Assembly: GCA_017882465.1 (NCBI GenBank)
Contig: JADGPN010000007.1
Coordinates: forward strand, 1 to 38,624
Source: Solirubrobacteraceae bacterium
GTDB taxonomy: Bacteria > Actinomycetota > Thermoleophilia > Solirubrobacterales > Solirubrobacteraceae
DNA: 38,624 nucleotides
Reading direction: 5' to 3'
Position 1 is the first letter of the stretch. Every line of letters begins with the position of its first letter. The notes below the pieces were generated by a model. The model did no database searches. It was not told the DNA's origin and worked only from the letters and a program-made list of their open reading frames with translations. Below, piece after piece: positions 29,688 through 37,436 of this stretch. Both the position numbers and the translations under genes were made by a program.

Positions 29688-29702
29688 AGTTCAAACCCGC
29701 GA
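29685..29702 (+). promoter_or_regulatory. kgd -10 box (TAGAGT) beginning with the upstream stop codon
   Basis: TAGAGT at 29685-29690, with TAG as the stop codon of the membrane protein gene, then 12 nt to the kgd ATG. Same hexamer as gltA. No clear -35. Confidence 0.5.
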
Positions 29703-32700
29703 ATGGCAGTAGATACCAGCACCGTTCAGGTTGTCATGCCGGCAATGGGCGACTCGGTGGCCGAGGGCACCGTGCTCGAGTGGCGCAAGCAGGAGGGCGA
29801 CAGCGTCGCCGTCGATGACACGATCGTCGAGATCTCGACCGACAAGGTCGACGCGGAGGTGCCGGCGCCGGTCGCCGGCACGCTGGTGAAGATCCACGCG
29901 GGTGAGGGCGAGACGGTTGCCGTCGGCGCCCTACTGGCCGAGATCGCGACAGCGGACGGGGACGGTGCAGGGGCCTCCGACGGAGCCGCCAACGGTGCCG
30001 CGTCTGCTCCGGCTGCGGCCGCGAGCGCCCCCGCCGAGACAATCGACATCGTCACCCCAACCGGCGGCGAGTCGGTGACCGAGGGGACGATTCTGGATTG
30101 GTCGGTGAAGGTCGGCGACGAGGTCAAGGATGGTGACACGGTCGTCGAGATCTCGACCGACAAGGTCGACATGGAGCTTCCCGCGCCGGCCAGCGGGACG
30201 ATCACCGAGATCCTGTTCGAGGAGGGCGCGACCGTGACGGTCGGCCAGGTGATCGCACGCATGAGCGCCGGCGCGGGCGGCGGCAACGGCGCCGACGCCC
30301 CGGCACCTGCCACCTCCGCGCCGGGCGCCCCCGCCAGCGGCCCGGCGACCGTGACCGGCGACCCCGGCAGCGCTTCACCGGTCGCCCGGCGGGTGGCCGC
30401 CGACCAGGGCGTCGACCTCACCCGCGTCGTGGGCTCTGCCCGAGGCGGGCGGATCACCAAGGCCGACGTGCTCGCCGCCGCCGGTGGAAACGGCGCCGCC
30501 TCCGCGCCCGCAGCGGCACCGGCGGAGAAGCCAGCCGGAGCGCAGCCGATCAAGGGCGGCGGGGCGGCCCTGGCCCGGTACATGGACGAGAGCCGCTCGA
30601 TCCCCACCGCCACCTCCTTCCGCACGCTCACCGTGACTGTGCTCGACCAGCGCCGGAGACAGCTCAAGGACGCCGGCCGGAAGGTCTCGTTCACGCACCT
30701 GATCGCCTATGCGATCGCCGTCGCGGGCACCGACGATATGCCGGTGATGGCCCACCACTTCGCCGAGATCGACGGCAAGCCGCACCGAATCGATGACGGC
30801 GCGGTGAACATCGGCCTCGCGGTCGACGTCGAGAAGAAGGACGGGACCCGCACGCTGATGGTACCGGTGATCCGGGATGCCGGCCGGCTCAGCTTCGCCC
30901 AGTTCCTCGATGCCTACAACGCGCTGGTCGAGAAGGCCCGTACGAACACGCTGACCGCCGATGACCTGACCGGCGGCAACATCTCCCTTACCAACCCGGG
31001 CGGGATCGGCACGATCGCCTCGGTGCCGCGCCTGATGGTCGGCCAGGGCACGATCATCGCGACCGGCTCGATCGCCTATCCCGTGGGCTTGGGGAACATC
31101 GGCCAGATGATCGGGGCCGAGAAGGTCATGACCATGACCTCGACGTACGATCACCGGATCATTCAGGGCGCCGAATCGGGTCGCTTCCTGCAGCGGATCG
31201 AGGGCTACCTGCAGGGCGAGGACAGCTTCTACGAGCGCGTGTTCCGGGAGCTCGGCGTGGAGCTGCCGGAGCTGCCCTCGCCGCCCGCCCCGGCTGCCGC
31301 CGCGGCAGCCCCGGTGCCCGCCGCCGTGCCGTCCACTGCGCCGGAGGCTCCCGAGGCGCAGGCCGCACCGCCGAGCGAGGAGCTGCTGCAGGCCGTGCAG
31401 GCGGCGAGCTCGCTGCTCAAGGCCCACCGCACCCACGGCCATCTCGCGGCCAAGCTCGATCCGCTCGGGCGCCAGCCGGATGGCGACCCCGCGCTCGAGC
31501 CCGAGACCCTGCACCTGACGCCGGAGCTGATGGCACAGATCCCGGCCCGGATCCTGCGGATGTGGGTGCCCGGGGCGACGCTCGCCGATGCGCTGCCCCA
31601 CCTGCGCGAGACCTATGGCGGGACGATCGCCTACGAGATCGAGCACATCTCCTCGCATCCGCAGCGCCTGTGGCTGCGCGAGAAGATCGAGTCAGGAGAG
31701 TTCCGCACGCCCCTGACCCACAACGAGCAGAAGGCGCTGCTCAAGCGGCTGACCGAGGTCGACGCGTTCGAGCGGTTCATGCACAAGGCGTATCTCGGTC
31801 AGAAGCAGTTCTCCGTCGAGGGCCTCGACATGACCGTCCCGATGATCGACGAGATCATCCAGCTCGCCGCCACGCAGAGTGCGCGCCAGATCGTGATCGG
31901 GATGGCTCACCGCGGGCGGCTGAACGTGCTCGCGCACAATCTCGGCCGTCCCTACGACACCATCTTCGCCGAGTTCGAAGGCTCGTCCACGCTCGAGCCG
32001 ATCACCACGATCCCCCAGGGCGGGACCGGCGACGTCAAGTACCACCACGGCGCACAGGGGTCGTATCAGCTGGCCAGCGGCGAGTCGGTGATCGTCCGCC
32101 TCGAGTCGAACCCCAGCCACCTCGAGTTCGTCGATCCGGTGGCCGTCGGCGCAACCCGCGCGGCGCAGACCACTCGGCAGGGACCCCACGCCCACCAGGA
32201 CACGAACGCGGCGCTGCCGGTGCTGCTGCACGGCGATGCGGCCTTCCCGGCTCAGGGAATCGTGGCCGAGACGCTCAATCTCCAGGCGCTCGACGGGTAC
32301 ACCGTCGGCGGCTCGATCCACATCATCCAGAACAACCAGGTCGGCTTCACCACCGACCCCGAGGATTCCCGCTCGACCACGTGGGCCTCGGACCTGGCCA
32401 AGGGCTTCGACGTCCCCATCATCCACGTCAACGCCGATGACGTCGCCGCCTGCATCTCGGCCGTCCGGCTCGCATTCGCGTTCCGCCAGCAGTTCGGTCA
32501 CGACGTCCTCATCGACCTGATCGGATACCGCCGCTTCGGCCACAACGAAGCCGACGAGCCGGCCTACACGCAACCCGAGATGTACCAGGCGATCAAGAAG
32601 CACGTGCCCGTGCGGGAGCTGTTCGCCAAGCAGCTGATCCAGAACGACGTTGTCACCGAGCAGCAGTCCACGGAGATGACCGATGAGGTCTGGGCCGTTC

Positions 32701-34010
32701 TCACCGAGGAGCACCAGAAGCTAAAGGCGCAGATCGCCGCGGCCATGGAGCTCGAGCACGCCACCGGCGAGTATCAGCTCGACCGCACTGCATCTCCCGA
32801 GGTCAAGACCGCCGTCTCGGCCGACCGCCTGCAGGTGCTCAACGAGGAGCTGCTCTCGGTCCCCGACGGTTTCACGGTTCACCCCAAGCTCGCCCGTCAG
32901 CTCGAGCAGCGCCGGGAGGCCCTGGGGCCGAGCGGCGGGGTCGTGTGGGCGCACGCCGAGGCGCTGGCGTTCGCATCGCTGCTGACCGAGGGCATCCCGA
33001 TCCGGCTGACCGGCCAGGACGCCGAGCGTGGCACGTTCAGCCAGCGCCATCTCGTGCTGCACGACCCCAAGACCGGCCAGGAGCATTCGGCGATGCAGCA
33101 CCTCCCGGGAGCACTGGCGCCGATGGAGTTGCACAACTCGCCGCTGTCCGAGATCGCCTGCCTGGGCTTCGAATACGGCTATTCCCAGGAGGGCCCCGAG
33201 ACGCTGGTCCTGTGGGAGGCGCAGTTCGGCGACTTCGTCAACGGCGCGCAGGTGATCATCGACCAGTTCATCACCTCGGGCCTGGCCAAATGGGGCCAGA
33301 CCTCGCGCCTGACGCTGCTGCTGCCGCACGGCTACGAGGGCTCGGGGCCGGAGCACTCCTCGGCGCGGCTCGAGCGCTTCCTGCAGCTCGCCGCCGAAGG
33401 CAACATTCGCGTGGCCAACTGCACGACTCCGGCACAGTACTTCCACCTCCTGCGCCGTCAGGCGCGGATCGCCAAGCAGCGCCCGCTGGTGATCATGACC
33501 CCCAAGAGCCTGCTCCGCCTCTCGCACGCGACGAGCCGGATCGAAGACCTGGCCGAGGGCCGCTTCCGGCCCGTGCTACCGGACGCCACCGTCGACTCCG
33601 AGCGCGTCACCCGGCTGGTGCTGTGCACGGGGAAGATCTACTACGACCTGGTTGGGCACGCCTCGCGGCAGGAGAACCCCGAGGTCGCGATCGCGCGGGT
33701 GGAGCTGCTGTATCCGTTCCCGCAGGAGGAGATCCTGAAGCTGGCCGACCGGTACCCGGACGTGCGCGAGGTCGTCTGGGTGCAGGAGGAGCCGCGCAAC
33801 ATGGGCGCCCGCGCCTTCATGGCGCCGCGGCTGCTGCAGCTCCTGCCCGCGGAGCTCCAGTTCGGCTACATCGGGCGTCCCGAGCGAGCCGCGTCGGGCG
33901 AGGGCTACCCGATCGCTCATGCGATGGAGCAGGATCGGATCATCTCCACCGCGCTGGACATGAGCCAGCCCGTCTCGCAGTACCCGCGCACGCTGCCGGG
34001 CGAGCGCTAA
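29703..34010 (+). CDS. kgd: Fused 2-oxoglutarate dehydrogenase E2-E1 with two lipoyl domains
   Basis: 1435 aa. Domains in order: lipoyl domain 1 (about 8-80, lipoylated Lys48 in 'STDKVDAE'); Ala/Pro linker; lipoyl domain 2 (about 115-187, Lys154 in 'STDKVDME'); linker; peripheral subunit-binding domain (about 222-258, 'PVARRVAADQGVDLTRV...GRITKADVL'); E2 acyltransferase (about 286-520, 'DHRIIQGAESG' with catalytic His484); linker (522-557); E1o decarboxylase (558-1435) with ThDP motif 'GDAAF' (844-) to NN (877-878) and 'GMAHRGRLNVLAH'. It oxidises 2-oxoglutarate to succinyl-CoA with a separate E3. Mycobacterial Kgd and corynebacterial OdhA are about 200 residues shorter and lack lipoyl domains; this one carries its own. 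The second E2 active-site position is Gln (DHRIIQG), as I recall for Kgd. Monocistronic. Confidence 0.95.
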   Translation: MAVDTSTVQVVMPAMGDSVAEGTVLEWRKQEGDSVAVDDTIVEISTDKVDAEVPAPVAGTLVKIHAGEGETVAVGALLAEIATADGDGAGASDGAANGAASAPAAAASAPAETIDIVTPTGGESVTEGTILDWSVKVGDEVKDGDTVVEISTDKVDMELPAPASGTITEILFEEGATVTVGQVIARMSAGAGGGNGADAPAPATSAPGAPASGPATVTGDPGSASPVARRVAADQGVDLTRVVGSARGGRITKADVLAAAGGNGAASAPAAAPAEKPAGAQPIKGGGAALARYMDESRSIPTATSFRTLTVTVLDQRRRQLKDAGRKVSFTHLIAYAIAVAGTDDMPVMAHHFAEIDGKPHRIDDGAVNIGLAVDVEKKDGTRTLMVPVIRDAGRLSFAQFLDAYNALVEKARTNTLTADDLTGGNISLTNPGGIGTIASVPRLMVGQGTIIATGSIAYPVGLGNIGQMIGAEKVMTMTSTYDHRIIQGAESGRFLQRIEGYLQGEDSFYERVFRELGVELPELPSPPAPAAAAAAPVPAAVPSTAPEAPEAQAAPPSEELLQAVQAASSLLKAHRTHGHLAAKLDPLGRQPDGDPALEPETLHLTPELMAQIPARILRMWVPGATLADALPHLRETYGGTIAYEIEHISSHPQRLWLREKIESGEFRTPLTHNEQKALLKRLTEVDAFERFMHKAYLGQKQFSVEGLDMTVPMIDEIIQLAATQSARQIVIGMAHRGRLNVLAHNLGRPYDTIFAEFEGSSTLEPITTIPQGGTGDVKYHHGAQGSYQLASGESVIVRLESNPSHLEFVDPVAVGATRAAQTTRQGPHAHQDTNAALPVLLHGDAAFPAQGIVAETLNLQALDGYTVGGSIHIIQNNQVGFTTDPEDSRSTTWASDLAKGFDVPIIHVNADDVAACISAVRLAFAFRQQFGHDVLIDLIGYRRFGHNEADEPAYTQPEMYQAIKKHVPVRELFAKQLIQNDVVTEQQSTEMTDEVWAVLTEEHQKLKAQIAAAMELEHATGEYQLDRTASPEVKTAVSADRLQVLNEELLSVPDGFTVHPKLARQLEQRREALGPSGGVVWAHAEALAFASLLTEGIPIRLTGQDAERGTFSQRHLVLHDPKTGQEHSAMQHLPGALAPMELHNSPLSEIACLGFEYGYSQEGPETLVLWEAQFGDFVNGAQVIIDQFITSGLAKWGQTSRLTLLLPHGYEGSGPEHSSARLERFLQLAAEGNIRVANCTTPAQYFHLLRRQARIAKQRPLVIMTPKSLLRLSHATSRIEDLAEGRFRPVLPDATVDSERVTRLVLCTGKIYYDLVGHASRQENPEVAIARVELLYPFPQEEILKLADRYPDVREVVWVQEEPRNMGARAFMAPRLLQLLPAELQFGYIGRPERAASGEGYPIAHAMEQDRIISTALDMSQPVSQYPRTLPGER

Positions 34011-34016
34011 GGCTAA

Positions 34017-34038
34017 CCGCTCAGGCCGCGCGGAGCGG
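34017..34038. terminator. Hairpin between convergent kgd and sigma-factor genes
   Basis: CCGCTC (34017-34022) and GAGCGG (34033-34038) form a 6-bp stem with a 10-base loop, 6 nt after the kgd stop. No U-tract follows, so at most a weak or Rho-assisted terminator. Confidence 0.35.
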
Positions 34039-34073
34039 CCAAGAGACTCGGCCGCTCAGGCCGCCCGGAGCGC
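34017..34073. repeat. 35-bp-offset duplication of the sigma-factor gene end
   Basis: A 22-bp block at 34017-34038 recurs with two differences at 34052-34073. The second copy is the 3' end of the sigma-factor gene including its TGA (34058-34056). The first copy lies just downstream of the gene and repeats the TGA. Confidence 0.85.
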
Positions 34074-35117
34074 CTGCATCTCGCGCAACCGCGCGAGATG
34101 GCGCAGCGCGCCCTCTTCGATCAGCCGGATGCGCCTGATGCTGAGACCGAGCGCGCGGGCGATGTCGGCATAGCTGCGCGGGTCGTGGTCGGCGTCGACC
34201 CCGTAGCGCATGCGAATCACGGTCCGGGAGGGCTCGGACATCGCCGCGACAGTCTGGCGCACCTGCTCTCGCTCGAGGCTGATGTGCACCTCCTCGCCGA
34301 CGTCGGGGACGGTGGCCGCAATCAGGGTTCCGAAGGTCGACTCCTCATCCTCGCCGACCGGTCGATCGAGGCTGGTGACGACACGCGGCGCACCGGCGAG
34401 CTGAACCACCTCAGCCGCGTCGAGTCCGGTGGCCTTGGCGATCTCCTCCGGGCTCGGGTCACGGCCGAGCTCGCCGGCCAGCCGCCGCTGGGCGGCGGCG
34501 ACCTTGCGCTCGCGCTGTTCGACGTGAATCGGAAGCCGGATCACGCGGGCCTTGTCGGCGAGACCGCGCTGGATCGCCTGGCGTATCCACAGCGTCGCGT
34601 ACGTGGAGAACTTGAAGCCCCGGCGCCAGTCGAATTTCTCCGCCGCTCGGATCAGCCCCAGCGTTCCCTCCTGCACGAGGTCGAGCAGAGTCAGGTGGGT
34701 GCTGACCTGGTAGCGCTTGGCGATCGAGACCACGAGCCGGAGGTTGTGAGAGATCAGCTTCTCCTTGGCCCGCAGGTCGCCGCGTTCGATCCGCTTGGCG
34801 AGCTCGATCTCCTCGGTTCCGGTCAGCAGCGGGTAGCGGCTGGCCTCGGCCAGGAACTGCGTCATCGCGTCGACGGTGTAGTGCGACAGGTCCCAATCGA
34901 CGTAGGTGGTCGGAGGTACTCCCTGGCGACCGAGGTCGTCATGGACGTCGATGCCGGCCGCGGCAACCCGTTCACGGAACTCTTCGACGGCTTCGGGGTC
35001 CAGATCGCCGGCGGTGGCGAAGGCATCGATCTCTGATTCGTCCAGGTAACCGCGCTCCTCCCCACCTGAGAGGAGCGCGTCAAGGCTGCTGGGTGCGAGG
35101 CTTGTTGACGATGTCAC
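34056..35117 (-). CDS. Group 2 sigma-70-type RNA polymerase sigma factor
   Basis: 353 aa from GTG 35117. Region 1.2 '[32 protein letters not shown]', region 2 '[13 protein letters not shown]...[44 protein letters not shown]', region 3 '[13 protein letters not shown]', and region 4 '[16 protein letters not shown]...[27 protein letters not shown]'. No region 1.1, hence a HrdB/SigB-like alternative principal sigma. The N-terminal ~75 residues are acidic and unrecognised. Start: TACCGT 7 nt before GTG, with TTGGCG 17 bp further upstream. Such sigmas direct stationary-phase or stress transcription and read -10/-35 boxes close to those found throughout this window. Confidence 0.93.
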   Translation of the reverse strand: MTSSTSLAPSSLDALLSGGEERGYLDESEIDAFATAGDLDPEAVEEFRERVAAAGIDVHDDLGRQGVPPTTYVDWDLSHYTVDAMTQFLAEASRYPLLTGTEEIELAKRIERGDLRAKEKLISHNLRLVVSIAKRYQVSTHLTLLDLVQEGTLGLIRAAEKFDWRRGFKFSTYATLWIRQAIQRGLADKARVIRLPIHVEQRERKVAAAQRRLAGELGRDPSPEEIAKATGLDAAEVVQLAGAPRVVTSLDRPVGEDEESTFGTLIAATVPDVGEEVHISLEREQVRQTVAAMSEPSRTVIRMRYGVDADHDPRSYADIARALGLSIRRIRLIEEGALRHLARLREMQALRAA

Positions 35118-35153
35118 ACCTCTGACGGTACGGACGATGGAGGCGACCGCCAA
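35118..35153 (-). promoter_or_regulatory. Sigma-factor gene promoter (TTGGCG-N17-TACCGT)
   Basis: Minus strand: -35 TTGGCG at 35153-35148, 17-bp spacer, -10 TACCGT at 35130-35125, 7 nt before GTG 35117. A full promoter for a leaderless mRNA. Confidence 0.65.
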
Positions 35154-35225
35154 CGCGACAGAGCACGGTGCCGGTTGAGGAAAACTACGGATGGACGGCC
35201 GATCGCACCTGCCGGGCGGCCGTGA

Positions 35226-36332
35226 CTAATGGATCCCGACGATGCCGGCGCAGACCCAATTCGACGCGCCGGCGCCGCCGTTCCAGATCCGCGACGCGAC
35301 GGCGTCCTGCTCGGACTTGCTGGCCAGATACGCGGCCGGCCCGCTGCCACCGAACGAGCTCCAGGTGGCCGGGATGATCTGGTAGTAGCCCGATGCGCCC
35401 GCACTGTTGGGTGGCAGGTTCTGGCCGCCGGATTCACACAGCACGATCGCGTACGGAATCGCCCAGCCGCCCGAGGGGCCGAGCGAAGCCGGGGCCCCAG
35501 GGACCGCCGTGGCCGTGGGAGTCGCGGGAGCCGACGAAGGCGCCGGCTGCTGCGCGGCCGCCCGCTGGGCCGCGGCCTGCTGCGCCTGCAGCCGCGCGAT
35601 CGCGCTCTGTAGTTGGCTACCGCGGGCCAGGGCCGCCGCCAGCGCCGTCTGCTGAGCCGCTCGCGCCTGCTGCAGCGCAGACTGCTTGGACTGCAACAGG
35701 GTGTTCATGCCCGCGAGTGCCGCGGCCTGGAGTGCCGTGGCCTGCGTGATCCGGCGCTCGGAGTCCTGAAGCTTCGTGAGCCGAACGGCAGCGCCATCGG
35801 CCTGCGCCTTCGCCCGCCGTGTGAACTGGATGATGGTCTGCTGCTGCTGCTCGGCGCGATGCAGAAAGTCGATCTTCTCCAGTAGATCGGTGAAGCCGTT
35901 GGCGTCGAGCACCACCCGGACGAGATCGGGTTTGTCGCCCTCGTAGCTCGAGACCAACTGGCGCGAGAGCACCATTCGGGCGCGAGCGAGCCTCGCTCTC
36001 AGCACGACCAGCAACGCTCGCTCACGAGCCAATGACCGCTCCACCCCGGCCAGCGCGGCGCGATCGGAGGCCAGCTGCGAGCTGACGGCGGCTTCGCGCG
36101 ACTGCACCAGTGAGATCTGGCCATCCAGATGAGAGATCAGGTTGTTCAGGTTGCCGATGCTGCCCGACAGGCTCTGGGCCTGAGCACGGGAGCTGTCGAG
36201 CCGGTTGCTCAGCTGACCAACGCTCTGCTGCGCGGTCGAGGACAGGGGGATCGCAGCGGCCAGCGCCAGCAGTGCCAGCGTCACGAACGCGGCAGCGGTG
36301 ATCCGGATCTGGACTGTTCGTCTGAACCTCAT
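35226..36332 (-). CDS. Coiled-coil cell-wall protein with C-terminal transglycosylase-like domain
   Basis: 368 aa. Membrane anchor or signal at residues 11-33; long coiled coil (about 36-255, 'LSNRLDSSRAQAQSLSGSIGNLNNLISHLDGQ', 'LARERALLVVLRARLARARMVLSRQL') resembling the PcsB/CwlO-type N-terminus; Pro/Ala linker (about 260-285). The C-terminal lysozyme-like domain (about 290-368) has catalytic Glu in 'IVLCESGGQNL', 'SGYYQIIPATWSSFGG' and 'VASRIWNGGAGASNWVCA', like resuscitation-promoting-factor/SLT proteins. It likely acts on peptidoglycan outside the membrane, and the coiled coil suggests control by an FtsEX-like partner, though none is encoded here. Confidence 0.85.
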   Translation of the reverse strand: MRFRRTVQIRITAAAFVTLALLALAAAIPLSSTAQQSVGQLSNRLDSSRAQAQSLSGSIGNLNNLISHLDGQISLVQSREAAVSSQLASDRAALAGVERSLARERALLVVLRARLARARMVLSRQLVSSYEGDKPDLVRVVLDANGFTDLLEKIDFLHRAEQQQQTIIQFTRRAKAQADGAAVRLTKLQDSERRITQATALQAAALAGMNTLLQSKQSALQQARAAQQTALAAALARGSQLQSAIARLQAQQAAAQRAAAQQPAPSSAPATPTATAVPGAPASLGPSGGWAIPYAIVLCESGGQNLPPNSAGASGYYQIIPATWSSFGGSGPAAYLASKSEQDAVASRIWNGGAGASNWVCAGIVGIH

Positions 36333-36411
36333 ATCGTCATGCGCCTCGCCTGCGGGGTTAGCTGCCGGGCTCGCGCTCTTGGCGCTACGTCACCATCAGA
36401 CGACGACTCGC

Positions 36412-36424
36412 CCCGAGACTCGGG
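36412..36424. promoter_or_regulatory. 13-bp palindrome CCCGAG-A-CTCGGG
   Basis: Perfect six-base arms around one base, in the 175-bp gap between divergent genes (transglycosylase at 36332, ATL at 36508), 80 bp before the transglycosylase ATG. Operator or hairpin candidate; no other support. The rest of the gap holds only the ATL promoter box. Confidence 0.3.
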
Positions 36425-36494
36425 TCCCCCGGTTCCCGCCGCTGAGCAGGGAAATCGGCCGCTCGACCATATCAGGATGCGCCGGCCGCTGGGA

Positions 36495-36507
36495 TATCCT
36501 GGCGCTG
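36495..36507 (+). promoter_or_regulatory. -10 box (TATCCT) for the ATL gene
   Basis: TATCCT at 36495-36500, 7 nt before GTG 36508; no SD. Confidence 0.5.
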
Positions 36508-36804
36508 GTGAACTCGGAGCGCGCACAGCTGATCCTGGCCCGGGTACGGGCGACACCGCCCGGCTTCGTTCGCACCTACGGCGACGTGTCGCCCGGCGCC
36601 CCGCGCCAGGCCGGTGCCGTCCTTCACTCCTGCTCAGACCCCGACCTCCCCTGGCACCGGATCGTCCGCGCCGACGGATCGCTGACCAAGGGCGCCCGCC
36701 AACGCGAGCTGCTGGACGCCGAGGGGGTTCCGTTCCGCGGCCACAGGGTCGACATGCGCATCGCCCACGCGCCGGACACCTTGCGCTCCCGCGTGCCGAC
36801 CTAA
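36508..36804 (+). CDS. Alkyltransferase-like (ATL) DNA repair protein
   Basis: 98 aa, GTG start. Corresponds to the DNA-binding domain of O6-alkylguanine-DNA alkyltransferase: 'GFVRTYGDVSPGAPRQAGAVLHSCSDPDLPWHRIVRADGSL'. The active-site PCHR is PWHR (Trp49), the defining change of ATL proteins, which bind and flip O6-alkylguanine but cannot remove the alkyl group and instead flag lesions for nucleotide excision repair. The frame upstream of the GTG lacks similarity, and TATCCT lies 7 nt before it. Neighbour of yjbQ and near nucS. Confidence 0.88.
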   Translation: MNSERAQLILARVRATPPGFVRTYGDVSPGAPRQAGAVLHSCSDPDLPWHRIVRADGSLTKGARQRELLDAEGVPFRGHRVDMRIAHAPDTLRSRVPT

Positions 36805-36815
36805 GCATGCTGACC

Positions 36816-36831
36816 TAAGCTGCTCGCTCGT
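36816..36831 (+). promoter_or_regulatory. -10 box (TAAGCT) for yjbQ
   Basis: TAAGCT at 36816-36821, 10 nt before ATG 36832. GACCTAAGC occurs twice here (36798-36806 and 36812-36820); the first copy contains the ATL stop codon. Confidence 0.45.
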
Positions 36832-37257
36832 ATGAGGTGGCTGCAGCGACTGATCAAGCTCACCCAGCGCGAACGGGGCTTTCACCTCGTGACCGACGAA
36901 ATCCTCGACGCCCTGCCCGAGCTCCGCGAGTTCCCGGCCGGGATCCTCAACCTGTTAATCCAGCACACCTCTGCCGGCCTGGCGGTGAACGAGAACGCAT
37001 CCCCCGAGGTGCTGTGGGACTTCGAGACCTGGCTCGACCACACCGTTCCCGAGCGGGCGCCGTACTGGACCCACACGCTCGAGGGCCCGGACGACATGCC
37101 CGCGCACATCAAGTCGGCTCTGCTCGGGTCGACGCTCGCGCTCCCCGTCGCGGACGGGCGCCTCGCGCTTGGTACCTGGCAGGGGATCTACCTCTGCGAG
37201 CACCGCGATCAGGGCGGCCCGCGCTCGATCATGGCGACTGCTTGGGGACCGGACTAG
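36832..37257 (+). CDS. yjbQ: YjbQ/UPF0047-family protein
   Basis: 141 aa, typical for the family. Conserved blocks: 'LLIQHTSAGLAVNENASPEVLWDFE', 'LEGPDDMPAHIKSALLGSTLALPV' and 'GRLALGTWQGIYLCEHRDQGGPR'. The clustered His/Glu residues mark the metal-like centre. Members are reported to have weak thiamine-phosphate synthase activity, but the cellular role is unsettled. Has its own -10 box downstream of the ATL gene. Confidence 0.93.
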   Translation: MRWLQRLIKLTQRERGFHLVTDEILDALPELREFPAGILNLLIQHTSAGLAVNENASPEVLWDFETWLDHTVPERAPYWTHTLEGPDDMPAHIKSALLGSTLALPVADGRLALGTWQGIYLCEHRDQGGPRSIMATAWGPD

Positions 37258-37268
37258 CCCGGTCTGCC

Positions 37269-37436
37269 CTAGCGTCCCTTCCACCCGGGAGCGCGCTTCT
37301 CGGCGAATGCCGTCGCCCCCTCGCGCGCGTCCGCGGAGGTCATGACCGGACCGGCGATCTCGCCCTGGCGCCGGTTGATGGTGATCAGGAGCACTCGATC
37401 TTGGCGCCCGGCGAGGACTTCCGCTGGTTCGTTCAT
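37269..37436 (-). pseudogene. Internally deleted enoyl-CoA hydratase (crotonase) gene
   Basis: A 55-codon frame made of the two ends of a crotonase: N-terminal 'MNEPAEVLAGRQDRVLLITINR' joined in frame to the C-terminal 'GEIAGPVMTSADAREGATAFAEKRAPGWKGR'. About 200 central residues, including the whole CoA-binding and oxyanion core, are missing, so it cannot be an active enzyme. The ATG overlaps the nucS stop (ATGA), so it was once the second gene of a nucS operon. Either a real deletion or an assembly collapse. Confidence 0.7.

Noticed and set aside
29689-29698. GTTCAAACCC resembles a tRNA T-loop
   Set aside because: No acceptor stem, D-arm or anticodon arm around it; it overlaps the kgd -10 and leader.
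30375-31658. 427-codon open frame antisense to kgd
   Set aside because: Low-complexity Arg/Gly/His composition, no start signal; kgd is certain.
36412-36424. Intrinsic terminator at CCCGAG-A-CTCGGG
   Set aside because: One-base loop, no U-tract, and located between divergent genes where no transcript should end.
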